64,000 nt of DNA from Dysidea avara (Eukaryota > Porifera > Demospongiae > Dictyoceratida > Dysideidae). This document shows positions 10,991 through 21,780 of the stretch, piece after piece. How positions within the stretch are numbered: the stretch's first letter is position 1; each line of letters begins with the position of its first letter. The translations under genes and the position numbers were made by a program. The DNA lies in assembly GCF_963678975.1 (NCBI RefSeq), contig NC_089278.1, positions 14,303,959 to 14,367,958 of the forward strand. The letters are read 5' to 3'. Under the pieces are notes generated by a model. It saw nothing but the letters and a program-made list of their open reading frames with translations. It was not told the DNA's origin and made no database searches.

Positions 10991-11660
10991 ATTTCTGTAC
11001 AAAACGATACGAATGCTATGATGTACTATAAGGTAATTTGAGGTACTATACGTGTAGTTCTGTGCTTTAGTTAGGCTGAGAAACTAGGTAACTACTCGTG
11101 TAATGCATTTTCAATAACATCTGTAAAATGTACGTAGCCACATGTAGATGTGATCGTCCAAAGATTGCATGAGAGTAATATAGTTCGAGCTGGTCAACTA
11201 GTTGGTTCAACTCCAGATTATTGGTCCGGCTCAGGCCTGACCAACCGGACCGTCTCCTCCGGCCTTGCTATATCGAATTCAAAGCTATTTTTATGAACAT
11301 TGAGAGCATCAGCTACCGTTCAGTACACTGTTAAAAATAAAGAGTAACCACCACTCTGAGAGTTCCCAGTGTAGGGAGGATTTAACACCCCATGGAGAGT
11401 AGCCAACACTCTGAAGAGAATAACCATTACTATGAAGAGTAAGGGACACCATATAGCCGTAACACGGCCGGTTCCGACTGGGAGCTTCCAAACAAATTTC
11501 TTCTGTTAGTCGCGTCGTCGATAATTTTCCCACAGCCTAAGCAAACAGGGGCCGCTACGCCTCTGATATAGTTTCGTCTAGTTGGCTGAAGGAGGAAGAA
11601 ACATTCGAGGCCATACTGAACTACGCCGTCACCATGACGAAACCCGCGTGATTCAGACGT
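10991..11660. other. gene-free stretch with a possible MITE end
   Basis: TACACTGTTAAAAATAAAGAG at about 11327 resembles the TACACTGTAAAA end of the MITE at 13190, but no matching second end is clear. No exons are supported. Confidence 0.35.
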
Positions 11661-11775
11661 TAATTAAATTCCAGCTGCACAAGTTTAGTATGCGGTTGTG
11701 ACCAGACCCTTTTACAGCGAGCGCCGCCCAACTAATCAAAAAGTGAGCGGCGTAAAAGGGTCGGCAGCGCCAGAC
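11660..11775. repeat. Mutator-like terminal fragment with hairpin
   Basis: The order GTTAATTAAA, ACAAGTTTA, ACCAGACCCTTTT, then a GC-rich palindrome repeats the layout of the right arm of the element at 19961-22006. GACCCTTTTAC (11705-11715) pairs with GTAAAAGGGTC (11752-11762). Probably a diverged solo end of a related family. Confidence 0.45.
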
Positions 11776-12489
11776 TAGCAGCTCACCTGCAAAGGGTGTA
11801 TAGACTATTGTCTTCTGATGAAAGGTTTCAAGTTCAGTGTTGATCCCTACTTACTGTTATCGTTCCGTCAAAACGTTTTGACTGTGCTGTTTTCTTTGCA
11901 ATATTGTTACGTTGCGTTATAAGGTTCTGACTTCGCAGTTATCGCTGCTTTTGCGTACCCTTTTATTAGCGATTTCAGACCTCCCAAATTTTACACTGTC
12001 ATTTACACTGTACAAGCAACAATTATAAACTTACTGAAATTGTTTCCCGTGGCTTCAATCTGCAGTCACTTACCATATCAAAACTTATGTCGAGTCAAAT
12101 TAACCCATCCATATATTTCAATTATCCGTAAAATATTATTGTGCGTAAAATAAATGTACATCAGCCTATGGAGGTAAGCTAGACTAAAGTTTCATTATTT
12201 ATCATAACTCTTGTTCTGAAGGCAGTATCAATTTTGTTCGGCCACCATTACACACGCATAAGCTTCCTCTATCCAGTGATAACAAAATTAATCAATGCTA
12301 AAGTGTTAACAGCTTGCAAAATTTACAATAAATGGTAGCAAGTGGCAACTTACGCAATACAAAATCCATTGGAGAGCAAATCATGAAGTTCGCATTCTAA
12401 TTAAATAGCGGTGTTAGGCGCAATCTGTGAATTTGCGCAGTTTATAAATTGCGCTGCGCATTTTGTGAATTCATAAAATTCGTGAACTA
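11776..12489. other. gene-free stretch
   Basis: AT-rich DNA. The last 80 bp (GGCGCAATCTGTGAATTTGCGC and GCGCATTTTGTGAATTC) is repeated in inverted form at 22563-22655, so it belongs to an unresolved repeat family around the TA-flanked MITEs. Confidence 0.4.
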
Positions 12490-12948
12490 CTGCTGATTGC
12501 ACGAATCTTACTGCGGTTTTCCAAGTTCTTGCAATGGAAAGCGTCATGCGCTAATAATGTGTCAGTATGCGCAGTTCTTTAAAAACTCCTGTAATATTCT
12601 GTGGCTGTCAAGTTGTATGCGTAGGCATCCTTGAAGTCCTGTGAGTCGGTAGATGTCACTGAAAATCCACTGTTGAACAGCTGCGCACGTACATGCTTGT
12701 ATAGCGCATAACGCTTTGCATTGCAAGAACTTGGAAAACCGCAGTAAAAAAAAATTTCAAATTGCGTGACGCATGCGTGTGTGCGCACACAAGATTTAAA
12801 AACATTTTGTTTCACGCAATAGTTGCTGATGTCGGGGACTAAGATTCCTAACGTAAGCAACTTGTTCCGTGAAACAAAACGTGTTTAGTTCTCGTGTGCG
12901 CATACACGCATACGTCACGCAATTTTTAAAGATTCGTGCAATCAGCAG
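12490..12948. mobile_element. TA-flanked (Tc1/mariner-like) MITE with a nested MITE
   Basis: The ends CTGCTGATTGCACGAATC and GATTCGTGCAATCAGCAG are perfect inverted repeats. TA flanks both sides (12488-12489 and 12949-12950). Same family as 22177-22389. It is 459 bp long only because another element lies inside it. The frames 12579-12860 and 12869-13147 are by-products of the repeats. Confidence 0.85.
12511..12744. mobile_element. nested TA-flanked MITE, 234 bp
   Basis: The ends are CTGCGGTTTTCCAAGTTC and GAACTTGGAAAACCGCAG, perfectly inverted and flanked by TA at 12509-12510 and 12745-12746. Inserted in the left inverted repeat of the MITE 12490-12948. Confidence 0.85.
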
Positions 12949-13189
12949 TACCGTAAGAGCTGCGCATTTTATGAACTGGGTAACGCCGATACGTTCTTGG
13001 CCGATTCAAGTACGTATCACATGGAGGAATGACAGGCTTCTTTTACCCCCTTTTACTTTTGCTGAAGGGACATGGATAAAGACGCATTCTACCCGACTAT
13101 CTCTCCCTCCAAGGTTCCTTTGCGTACTCTGCAGCTGGTCTGGATAAGGTGCACTGTCTTTCTCTCTCAGTGTTGCGCTGCGTATACTA

Positions 13190-13395
13190 CACTGTAAAAT
13201 TTAGTAGTGAATTGCTCTGCCACAATACTCACTACTTTTTGCAGTGAACGTCACTACTTGGTGGTCAATGTAGTGACGTTCACTACAAAATTAGTAGTGA
13301 ACGTCACTACACAAAAATAGTGAGTATTGTGGCAGACATTAGTAGTGACGTTCACTACATTTAGTAGTGACGTTCACTAGTTTGTTTTTACTGTG
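13190..13395. mobile_element. TA-flanked MITE made of TAGTAGTGACGTTCACTAC repeats
   Basis: The ends are CACTGTAAAA and TTTTTACTGTG, with TA at 13188-13189 and 13396-13397. The interior is several direct and inverted copies of AGTAGTGACGTTCACTAC, each itself a palindrome around GACGTTCAC, so transcripts would fold heavily. Confidence 0.75.
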
Positions 13396-13397
13396 TA

Positions 13398-14966
13398 CAG
13401 CATTTGTGTAGGCTAAGCCATTCGTTTTGATCAGCTGATATTCATGGGCACAGTCCAGCCTGCATGTTCATGTTTTACTTTTCCTAGCAGTTGTCCAGCA
13501 CATGCAAACACTGCACATGCTGCACCAGTAATGAAAAGCATATCAGCACATAAGGTTTGGTACATTGTAACTCAAGTCCAACATCATATCTTTAATGTCC
13601 AGCCTTAAATGGTACACGTAGTTAGTTTTACTCCCATGCATCCAGATGTAACACAACACATGGTTAGCTACATAATGTCACTTCTGTGTGACACATGCAG
13701 TTATTAGTGCAAACATATAGTGTTTGGAATCAGGTATGCTGTGTTACACATACAGCTAAGTATGCTCCGATACATGAGTTACAAAGGTACAGCTCCATTT
13801 GATGAACAGCAAGACCCAGAAAAGTTGTATCCATTTTCATCTTGCCTGGCTATAACCACATGTCTTCCTAAACACCGTTCATGGTACCCCCATGAGCAAC
13901 TATTGCACCTGACCTATGGAATACATACATTAATTGTATGCATAACTAGACCTCACCATGTCAGTTGTATCATCATCCAAACTAATCATTCCACAAGATT
14001 GACAATAGTCATCCAATGATTCTAAATAAACAAACATTATAATGCATGTGACACATCATAACTCATCCATATAATACAACAGAAGATGAAAAGAAATTTG
14101 CTGGTTCACCAAGAAATCTACTAATATAGATACATTTTACCACAACATGAACAAACACGTACATGTTTACTTAATGGTACAAATAATACAATGTGATGAT
14201 GTATATCGAACTGATTGCTGAAGCAATTAATAGGTGCATAATTATAATAATTTTCGAGGGAAGCCATTACATGGTGCTAGCTACCACAAATCAACACCTT
14301 CCGCTGTCAGCAAAGATACATAAAGGAGGACTCAAGTAGGTCCATGGTGTTCTCATTATATGTACTGCAGTATGCCAAATTAAGGTACCAAGCAACATTG
14401 AACAGTGAAGAAATCAAGCCTGTAACAGGGGGTCTGTTCCAGGTAGTTGTAAAGCTGAGTACTGTGTGCAAAATATACACATAGTCTTACTAGGGGGTCT
14501 GGAGGCATGCCCTACAGATTCCTTCTGAGATCACTTACTGACTGCTCTATTAGAACAAATGACTGTTCTATTACAGTGTCACAATCTTTTTGCAAACTAA
14601 TATATCAGAGTGGGCTCCATAAATTGATAGGTCAATGGGGACCACAAAGGTTTGGTCTCTTGCAAAAATATCAGCTAAAATCCAGCCTGACTTGTCCTTC
14701 ACAACTTGGCATTATTACAAACTTGGGAACCGGACTACTGGTTCAGTACAGAATATTGGTATCACCCATCTCCACAACGTATGACTAGTGGCTATAAATT
14801 TTTGTGATGCTTGAGAATATGATAGCATACATAATTCACTATACTTCCATATCTCTGCAAGTATTTTCTTGTAGTCTACATGTCCATTTTCAGTTGAATG
14901 CACACGCTCTACTATGTCATAAAATTTCTCAACTGTTGCAACTAAATCATGATGCGCATGATAGTC
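13398..14966. other. gene-free stretch
   Basis: No exon is supported. Frames of 60-100 residues (13720-14019, 14507-14788, 14804-15031) lack recognisable sequence and splice context. Two copies of the dispersed CTCTATTAG motif lie at 14539-14580. Confidence 0.4.
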
Positions 14967-14971
14967 ATTCT

Positions 14972-15134
14972 TGTAGGGAACGGATCTGCCACAAGGTACT
15001 CAGTGATCTCTCACATGATAGTGTGCAATAATCAAGATACAATCATACATATATACTGTGTCCTAGTGTTACAATTGTGAGTGTATTAGTATATGTGCAG
15101 TGCTATAGAATAGCTCATAGTTTATGTTCTTACA
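14972..15134 (-). repeat. 3' LTR of the Ty3/gypsy element
   Basis: 163 bp, TG...CA ends. It differs from the other LTR at three positions, two of them in the CCACAAGG/CCACGAGG and CACATGAT/CACGTGAT words. Confidence 0.95.
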
Positions 15135-15150
15135 TCCCCCCACCAAGCAT
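15135..15150 (-). other. polypurine tract
   Basis: Read on the minus strand the bases just before the 3' LTR are GGTGGGGGGA, the usual plus-strand primer site of LTR elements. About 270 bp of untranslated sequence separate it from the stop codon. Confidence 0.7.
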
Positions 15151-15423
15151 GGTTTAGTCCACAGGATAACCATGCTGATATCATGGCCATTGGGGATCCT
15201 CTATCAGGCGTTGTGGTGGTCTACAGGTACGCTCTGATCTACGAAGTTCTTGTGGTGGGGTCTGTGGGTGCTGTGTTGGCATCTGAGGATCTTGTGACAG
15301 CGGTGGTAGAGCTTGGAGGTCTTGGTTGTCATTCGCATATCTTGTTATCTCTTCTGGACAGGGTGGAGTATCTGGATGCGGGTTATTTCTACCAGATGTG
15401 CACAGTGAGGCTGGTGTACGATG

Positions 15424-18400
15424 TCATAAAAATCTTCTATTACATACCAGGACTCGTCCACTCTGAGTCTTCACTGAGTATCTGCGGTGGGGACTAACAT
15501 TGACCACTGTGCCATAAATGTCCCAGAGCTTTGTCCGAGGGTTCTGTAGAGCCACAGTGGAACCCAGTTGAATATCTTGGAGTTCTTGGGCATGGCTGTT
15601 GTAATATAGCTCTGCCTGTGCTAAGGTATGTTCTGCTAACTGTTCAGTTTCAAGGGTGCTGTGTTGCCACTCCGGTGAAAACGAGCGTCGGTGTGCTGGT
15701 AGTGTATCCTGTATAGGTCTACCATACAGCTTCTGTGCAGGAGACTGTCCATCTTTGCGTGATGGTGTGTTTCGGTATTGCAGCAGTGCCCGACACATAA
15801 CATTTAGTTTCACTGATCTGTTACCCCAGGACGATGCAATGATCTTTTTCATGGACTTTACAGTGGCCCCAATCTTACCATTACTCTGAGGGTAATGTGG
15901 TGACGATGTCTTGTGCTCAAATCCCCACTGACTGGAAAAATCATTAAAACACTTAGAAATGAATTGTGGCCCACCATCTGACCACACTATGTCTGGAACT
16001 GTGGTGCGGCAGAATGACTGGGTCAATGATTGGACCAAGTGCTGTGTGGAGGTATTGTTTCGCATGGGGATAATGTCTGGCCAGTCTGTGAGGCAGTCAA
16101 CCATGATGAGGAATTGCTGTCCACCATAGCTGCCGAAGTCTACAGCAATCTCTTGAAATGGTCGGGATGGTTTTGGTTTAGACATGATGGGCTCTTTGCA
16201 GTTGGATGGGAGGTGATCCTGACATTTCTTACACGACAAGACTACGTTGTCAATATCGTTGTCGATTCCTGGCCAATACAGTGATAATCTGGCTCTTTCT
16301 TTTGTTCGCACGGCTCCCTGGTGTGACTCGTGGAGGTTGGCTAGCACCTTTTGTCGCATAGATGCTGGTATCAACAAGCGACATCCATATACAATGAACC
16401 CATCATCTATGGTTAGATGCTCTCTAATGTTCCAATAGTGTCTACAAGCCTCTGGCAGCTGATTACGATGGTCAGGGAAGCCCCAGGTTATAGTGTGGTG
16501 CAACTGTTGGTACTCTGGGTCCTTGGTGGCTTCTTCACGTAGGTTATGCAGCCGATTGCTGTCGTGTTTATCACATTGAAGGATTCTGATCTCTGTAATT
16601 GAGGGCTCTGGGTGGTGTTGGCAGTCATATTCACAAAGGGAGTCATCCCATTGAGGATCCGAAACTGGGTTGCGTGACAGGGCATCAGGTACGTTATTCC
16701 ACTGAGCGGTAAAGTTGTATGCCATTAGGCGAGACTTGAGTCGTTGAAGCCTGGGATTTTCGATTTCATCTAATCTCCGATTGTTAAGGATAGGGATCAA
16801 TGGATTGTGGTCAGTTACCACAGAGAAGTGCTGAAGGCCTGCTAGAAATATCTTACACTTTGTGGCTGCCCAAGCAACTGCAAGTAACTCTAGCTCAATT
16901 ATGGCGTACCGAGACTCAGCGTCTGAAAGAAATCGGGGTCCTGCTTGGACTAAGGACCACATGTCTCCATGTTGTTGCTGAAGGACATACCCTAGCCCTT
17001 GCCGGCTGGCGTCGGTGCTGAGCCTAGTGGGTTTGGTAAGGTCAAAGAAAGCCAAGGTGGGCTGAGTGGTGAGGGACTTCTTAGCATCTATGAAGGCTGT
17101 ATCGTGACAAGGTGACCATATGAATTCATTCTTGGTGCTTAACAGAGGTCTGAATGGTGTCAAGAGGGTTGCAACTGCGCTCGTGCTGGAGGACAACTGG
17201 TTCACTAGTCCGATGAAGGAGCGAAGTTCTGTTCGGTTGGTTGGGACAGGGTACTTTGAGATGGCTTCTGTGATGGATGGGTCTATCTGGTAGCCTTGGT
17301 CGGAGAGCAAGAACCCAGCAAAGGTTGTCTTGGTTTGGAAGAATCTACATTTCTCAGCATTGAGCGCGATGTGTTGATCTGCACAGCGCTGAAGAAACTG
17401 TTTCACATGTGCAATGTGATCTGTGATGTTGCCATCATAAATGACAAAGTCATCCACCACGCGTCTAAAGCCTGATAATCCCTTGAACGCTTCAGTCATC
17501 CGGCGATTATAATGCTCTGATATTGAGGAGATTCCGTAGGGGGCACGAAGGTATTTGAATCTCCCAAATGGTGTAATGAATGTTGTCAGCGGCTGGCTGT
17601 ATTGGTCTAGGGGGCATTGGTGGTATCCATTTAGGGTATCAATGACAGTAAAATATTTTGCATCACTAGCTGCGATATCAGCTACAGCTTGAGCTGGTGT
17701 TAGAGACTGATACCTCTCTCGGACCACAAAACGATTAAGGTGGGAGAGATCTACACACATACGAATCTTATCAGAATTCTTCTTGGGAGTAACCACTATG
17801 GGAGCACACCACTCTGTGGCCTCCGTAACTGGTGTAATAATGCTTTGTGTTTGTAGTAAGTCTAACTCTGCCTGAATTTTGTCACAATAGGCGAATGGAA
17901 CTGACCGAGGAGTGTTGACACAGAAAGGCTTGGCATCTGCAGTCAGAGATATATGGAATTCTTCTCCTTCCATTGTCCTAATCCTGCCATCAAATACTGT
18001 GGGGTATTCTTGCTTCAAGTCATCCATATTTGGCAGGGGGTGGGTGACTGTTGTGGATCTGACACTGGGTTCCACAGGGGCAGCTTTGGGGGGTGGTAGG
18101 GAATAATGTGGTGGCAGGATTTTCAAGGCCTTGGCTGCCCTCCAAGAAACTATGACCCCACTCAAGTGTGGGAAGATGTATACATCTTCTTCATGTTCAT
18201 TACCAGCTAGCTGAAAGCGAACACTCAACTTCCCAATAGCATGCATCCTCTGTCCATTAGCTGCGCGTGGTGTGAATTCTGATGGTAAAAGGTTGTCCCT
18301 GTATTCATTGAGTCGTGGCAGGACATGCTCACCAGCAGCAGATATGCCTGCCCCTGAATCCAGAAGTACTTGGGTGCGATAGGACCCATGGTGTGTATGC

Positions 18401-19302
18401 AGGTGCACTGTCACGGTTGGTGCCGGGTTTATTGTGGCCACTTGCTTTAGGCTAATGGTGGATAGCTCTGGTGATATCTCATTAGACTCCTGGTCTGGGT
18501 CTTCTGCAGTTGCGATGGCTCTAGCAGCTGGTGGTTTTTTGTGCTGTTGACGACCATGGCAAACCCTAGCAAAATGGCCAAATTTGAGGCAATAGCGGCA
18601 TGTCTGCTTGAAAGCTGGGCACTGTGCTCTACCCCCTTGATGTGCTTGTAACCCACATCCTGGGCAAGGTTTTGGAATCATCTGGCTAGTGTGCGGTGGA
18701 ACCTGCCGTACTTGTGGTTTTGCGGATTGCCTGATGGCTAGGACAGAGTGGTCAGTTATGTCTTTACGTTGGGTTTTCGCTGCTTCTTGTGCATGGCACA
18801 TTGTAATGGTTGTGTCAAGGGTTAGGTTTTGTTGCCTCAGCAGTTGTTCAATAGTGTCACCATCCACAAGCCCTTCGATGATCTGGTCACGGATACTCTT
18901 TTGGGAGCATGCAGTGGAACAGAAGTTGCAAGTTTTAGCAAGCTCTCTCAGTGACACTAGATAGTCATCAAAACTCTCGCCCGGTTGCTGCACTCTGCGC
19001 CGGAGCCAACGACGCTCCATAGACTCATTAATGTGCCCATCAACATGGCGTTTGATTGCTGCAATAACTGCTTCAGCATTATTCCTGTCTTCCTCACTAA
19101 GACCGAGGTTATTAACTACTGTGAGTGTTTCACGTGAAAAACATAGAGTTAATGCTTGTACCTGGGTAGCAGCTGACTCACTACTGAGACCTGACAGGGT
19201 TGAGTAGGACGTCCACTGGGCTCTCCACGCCTCGAAGTCTGTGCCACAGTCTACTTGGAGGTCCAGTTTGGGTAGGTCACTTAGCCGGAACACGTAGGGC
19301 AT
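15424..19302 (-). CDS. Gag-Pol polyprotein, Ty3/gypsy, 1292 residues
   Basis: A single uninterrupted frame with no gag/pol frameshift. Gag: helical region 1-200, then two zinc-knuckle-like clusters (C213/C216/C228 and C235-C238-H243-C248). Aspartic protease: D315-S-G in VLLDSGAG. Reverse transcriptase: FTVIDTLNGY (D555) and RRVVDDF (D617, D618). RNase H: STDAS (D764), E805 and D831. Integrase: zinc site H991/H994/C1024/C1027, then catalytic D1055 and D1109. The residue 35 places after D1109, where retroviral-type integrases have Glu, is Gly1145 (codon 15868-15870), in PQSNGKIGATVK. Gag packages the RNA, RT/RNase H copies it, and integrase inserts it. With Gly at the third catalytic position I expect integration to fail in cis, although the rest looks functional. 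The ATG is the first in the frame, 184 bp inside the 5' LTR. Confidence 0.95.
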   Translation of the reverse strand: MPYVFRLSDLPKLDLQVDCGTDFEAWRAQWTSYSTLSGLSSESAATQVQALTLCFSRETLTVVNNLGLSEEDRNNAEAVIAAIKRHVDGHINESMERRWLRRRVQQPGESFDDYLVSLRELAKTCNFCSTACSQKSIRDQIIEGLVDGDTIEQLLRQQNLTLDTTITMCHAQEAAKTQRKDITDHSVLAIRQSAKPQVRQVPPHTSQMIPKPCPGCGLQAHQGGRAQCPAFKQTCRYCLKFGHFARVCHGRQQHKKPPAARAIATAEDPDQESNEISPELSTISLKQVATINPAPTVTVHLHTHHGSYRTQVLLDSGAGISAAGEHVLPRLNEYRDNLLPSEFTPRAANGQRMHAIGKLSVRFQLAGNEHEEDVYIFPHLSGVIVSWRAAKALKILPPHYSLPPPKAAPVEPSVRSTTVTHPLPNMDDLKQEYPTVFDGRIRTMEGEEFHISLTADAKPFCVNTPRSVPFAYCDKIQAELDLLQTQSIITPVTEATEWCAPIVVTPKKNSDKIRMCVDLSHLNRFVVRERYQSLTPAQAVADIAASDAKYFTVIDTLNGYHQCPLDQYSQPLTTFITPFGRFKYLRAPYGISSISEHYNRRMTEAFKGLSGFRRVVDDFVIYDGNITDHIAHVKQFLQRCADQHIALNAEKCRFFQTKTTFAGFLLSDQGYQIDPSITEAISKYPVPTNRTELRSFIGLVNQLSSSTSAVATLLTPFRPLLSTKNEFIWSPCHDTAFIDAKKSLTTQPTLAFFDLTKPTRLSTDASRQGLGYVLQQQHGDMWSLVQAGPRFLSDAESRYAIIELELLAVAWAATKCKIFLAGLQHFSVVTDHNPLIPILNNRRLDEIENPRLQRLKSRLMAYNFTAQWNNVPDALSRNPVSDPQWDDSLCEYDCQHHPEPSITEIRILQCDKHDSNRLHNLREEATKDPEYQQLHHTITWGFPDHRNQLPEACRHYWNIREHLTIDDGFIVYGCRLLIPASMRQKVLANLHESHQGAVRTKERARLSLYWPGIDNDIDNVVLSCKKCQDHLPSNCKEPIMSKPKPSRPFQEIAVDFGSYGGQQFLIMVDCLTDWPDIIPMRNNTSTQHLVQSLTQSFCRTTVPDIVWSDGGPQFISKCFNDFSSQWGFEHKTSSPHYPQSNGKIGATVKSMKKIIASSWGNRSVKLNVMCRALLQYRNTPSRKDGQSPAQKLYGRPIQDTLPAHRRSFSPEWQHSTLETEQLAEHTLAQAELYYNSHAQELQDIQLGSTVALQNPRTKLWDIYGTVVNVSPHRRYSVKTQSGRVLVCNRRFL

Positions 19303-19469
19303 CTTCGCTGCCGCTAGAGGGGAGTAACGGAAAGAGAATGAACACTAAGGCTGCTATGACGTCACCTTCACGGGTGCCTCTCGCCGGAACCAGGGATTAA
19401 CTCCAGAGGTTAAGACAGGCGGTGACTGTTCCCCTTGTTGTACTGGTTCAATTAGCCACGCTAGAACGT

Positions 19470-19486
19470 AACTGCTCGCAGCGCCA
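19470..19486 (-). other. primer binding site
   Basis: Directly after the 5' LTR on the minus strand the sequence reads TGGCGCTGCGAGCAG. TGG at this spot pairs with the CCA end of a tRNA primer. Which tRNA cannot be told without a tRNA set from this genome. Confidence 0.6.
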
Positions 19487-19654
19487 TGTAGGGAACGGAT
19501 CTGCCACGAGGTACTCAGTGATCTCTCACGTGATAGTGTGCAATAATCAAGATACAATCATACATATATACTGTGTCCTAGTGTTACAATTGTGAGTGTA
19601 TTAGTATATGTGCAGTGCTATAGAATAGCTCATAGTTTATGCTCTTACAATTCT

Positions 19655-19951
19655 CATTCTGTAATTACAAAATTTTGTGAAGGGCAGGCATAAAGTTTCT
19701 TACCCTTTGTTTGTTCCAACTTCAGCTCTGGGTAGTTTAACAAAACAAACTTCTTTGTTGTAGTAATGAAAGGCAGGGCTAATTAGAGCATCACTTCTTT
19801 CCACTCCATTCAAAACGGTCTGATATCAAACATGATCTTCTGCACCTTCTCCTCCGTTACTGTTTTGTTTTGCTTTTTATTTGGAGGTGTGATTGGGACC
19901 AAGATATTTTCCTCTACAGAACCTTTCGAATAGCTGGCTCTCTGTGACCCT
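19655..19951. other. gene-free stretch between two transposons
   Basis: About 300 bp with no frame or repeat that I can place. Confidence 0.4.
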
Positions 19952-20523
19952 CTTTTGACGTAGTCTCGCATGGCCAGACCTCTTTTTCTCCGTCACGGCG
20001 CTTATCGATTAGAGATTATAAGCGCCTACTCCGAAAAAGGGTCTGGTCCAGAATCAATATGTAAACTTGTTTTCACACCCCAAGCTAGAGCTCGGGGTGT
20101 TTAATTAACTTTCGTCATAAAACGTATACTTCCTTTTAACTTTCAAGCCACGTACGCACTGGAAATGCCACGCGGAACGATTGCCGGTACAAGGGGGTGT
20201 CACGTCGGCTTACGCTGTAGGTAGATCTGCGACCGCGGTCAAAGTCTTGACCGGGAAAAATTTCACCTTGACCCTTGACTTGCAGCGTTTATCGTCTTTG
20301 ACCTGTGACTTGAGCGTTTCTTGTCGAACTTATGACCTCCACTTATTTCTCTATTTTCCTATACGCACCTGCGCTTGTAACCTAGTATAATATTTTCTTA
20401 GTGCGTGCTACCAGCAGCTGTGAGAGAAAAATCATTATAATTACGGCGAAATGCCTGTTGGAGCTTTAAAACATCTTCTTGGAGATCCTTACTTCTTTGT
20501 AAGTTACGTATAATTCCGTAAAC

Positions 20524-21413
20524 TTGATAATAGCTTTTTTTTTTTTTTTTTACCCGGGCTTGATGGACTGCCCTTGCCTACCACCCCCAGCACATAAATG
20601 GCCTGTGCTGGACAAACCGGGACTTTCTTAGTCCACGGCAAACTGAGACTCTGCCCGAATCAGCTCCACAATTGGGGGAGTCTTAACATAGTGACCGATG
20701 GATGAGCGGGCTCCGCGGATGCATTGTATGGAGGACCGCAAGAGAGAAAAAGATAGACAGCACCTTAACCACCCCATGACAACAGAGTAATCATCGCCCC
20801 ACTTGTTTGAAAGTTGATGAGCCAAGCGTTGATAAAAAACAGAAGCCTCATGAGCCAGACCACCAGAGGCAGACATTACCAGGGGGTAAAAGAGGCATGC
20901 TCCTCCTCACGAATTCTCTGAGCATACGCACGTTTCTTAATGTTCTCGTGCCTCCGATAACAGGAGGCCAGTGATGAGGACGCATTAGAAGCAGCCAGAG
21001 GGTTGAACACCCGCACATCCACAAAACATCTTTCACTTCTTCCACCCCAAAAACCATTCATGGCGATGTCAAGACGGGCACCATCTTGGATATTGGCAGA
21101 AGCAGGGTAGTCCTGCTGTGAAACCGGCTGGAGCTCTGGTTCAACAGCTACCTGAGAGCATACTTCAGTCAACAGGGTAGCAGTTAGATCTCTGATCTCA
21201 TTGTGTCGGATAGAAGGTAAGCCACCCTTGGGACAGGATAAAGCATGCTCCACTGAAAAGGAAGTCCCACATGCACAGTGAGCAGGAGTCCGCTGAGGAG
21301 ACCACCCATAACGTAGTGCCACGGCATCGTGAAACGCGGACTTATGCAGTGCAAAGCCATGTTCCTGTAGGGGCCGGGTGGTAAGCCAGTTGGAGGCCCC
21401 TTGATAATAGCTT
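20524..21413 (-). mobile_element. 5'-truncated LINE copy B inside the foldback element
   Basis: A second, nearly identical copy of the element at 9674-10973, on the opposite strand. The target duplication TTGATAATAGCTT lies at 20524-20536 and 21401-21413, with a poly-T run (poly-A tail on the minus strand) just inside the left one. Truncation is further downstream than in copy A: it begins in the GASNWLTTRPL region. Confidence 0.9.
20628..21400 (-). pseudogene. LINE ORF C-terminal fragment (copy B), one frameshift
   Basis: Encodes the same zinc site (CACGTSFSVEHALSC) and endonuclease-like segment (DGARLDIAMNGFWGG...FVDVRVFNP) as copy A, and ends at the equivalent stop (20628). At about 20880 copy B has five C/G where copy A has six (TTTACCCCCCTGG against TTTACCCCCTGG). 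This splits the frame into two parts (21400-20876 and 20876-20628). Otherwise I see almost no differences, so both copies come from a recently active source. Confidence 0.85.
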
Positions 21414-21624
21414 GATATCCAAGATGATAATAGCTTGCTAAGTCAACGGTCCAAACTTGATAATAGCTACGTATAGTTTTCGATTGTGGGTTTCGAACCT
21501 TCTGTATCGTCTTGACCCTTGACCCACTGTAAGAGCTATTTTGTGGCCTTGACCGTTGACTTAGAGTTTGACCGCGGTCGCAGATCTACCTACAGCAAGA
21601 ACCTGAGTGACACCCCTTGCGGTA

Positions 21625-21780
21625 GCAGTGATGAGAGACACTGAGGCTGTTTTTCTACGGTTGAAAAGGTCACGGAACGAGTCCTTGTGAAAACGAAAAG
21701 GCTAAAGGAGAATTGAGCAAGGAATCAACCCGTGTCCTTTTCAGCCTTAGAAAACCAGCCCCAGTGGCTCTCATCACCGC
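21625..21780. mobile_element. TA-flanked MITE in the right arm, 156 bp
   Basis: The ends are GCAGTGATGAGAGACACTG and CAGTGGCTCTCATCACCGC, flanked by TA (21623-21624 and 21781-21782). The left arm lacks it at the mirror position (about 20188), which gives the empty site. Confidence 0.8.

Larger units (their letters stand above)
14967..19654 (-). mobile_element. complete Ty3/gypsy LTR retrotransposon
   Basis: Two 163-bp LTRs (14972-15134 and 19487-19649) begin TGTA and end TACA on the plus strand. The 5-bp duplication ATTCT lies at 14967-14971 and 19650-19654. I count three single-base differences between the LTRs (about 98% identical), all transitions. The internal part carries one long Gag-Pol frame on the minus strand, a TGG-starting primer site and a G-rich polypurine tract. 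The structure is complete and the insertion fairly young, but the integrase catalytic residue is altered (see the CDS). Confidence 0.95.

Noticed and set aside
12579..13147. Two 92-93-residue frames on opposite strands
   Set aside because: Both are read from the inverted repeats of TA-flanked MITEs.
15183..18964. Plus-strand frames of 61-104 residues across 15.2-19.4 kb
   Set aside because: They lie opposite the Gag-Pol frame and have no independent motif.
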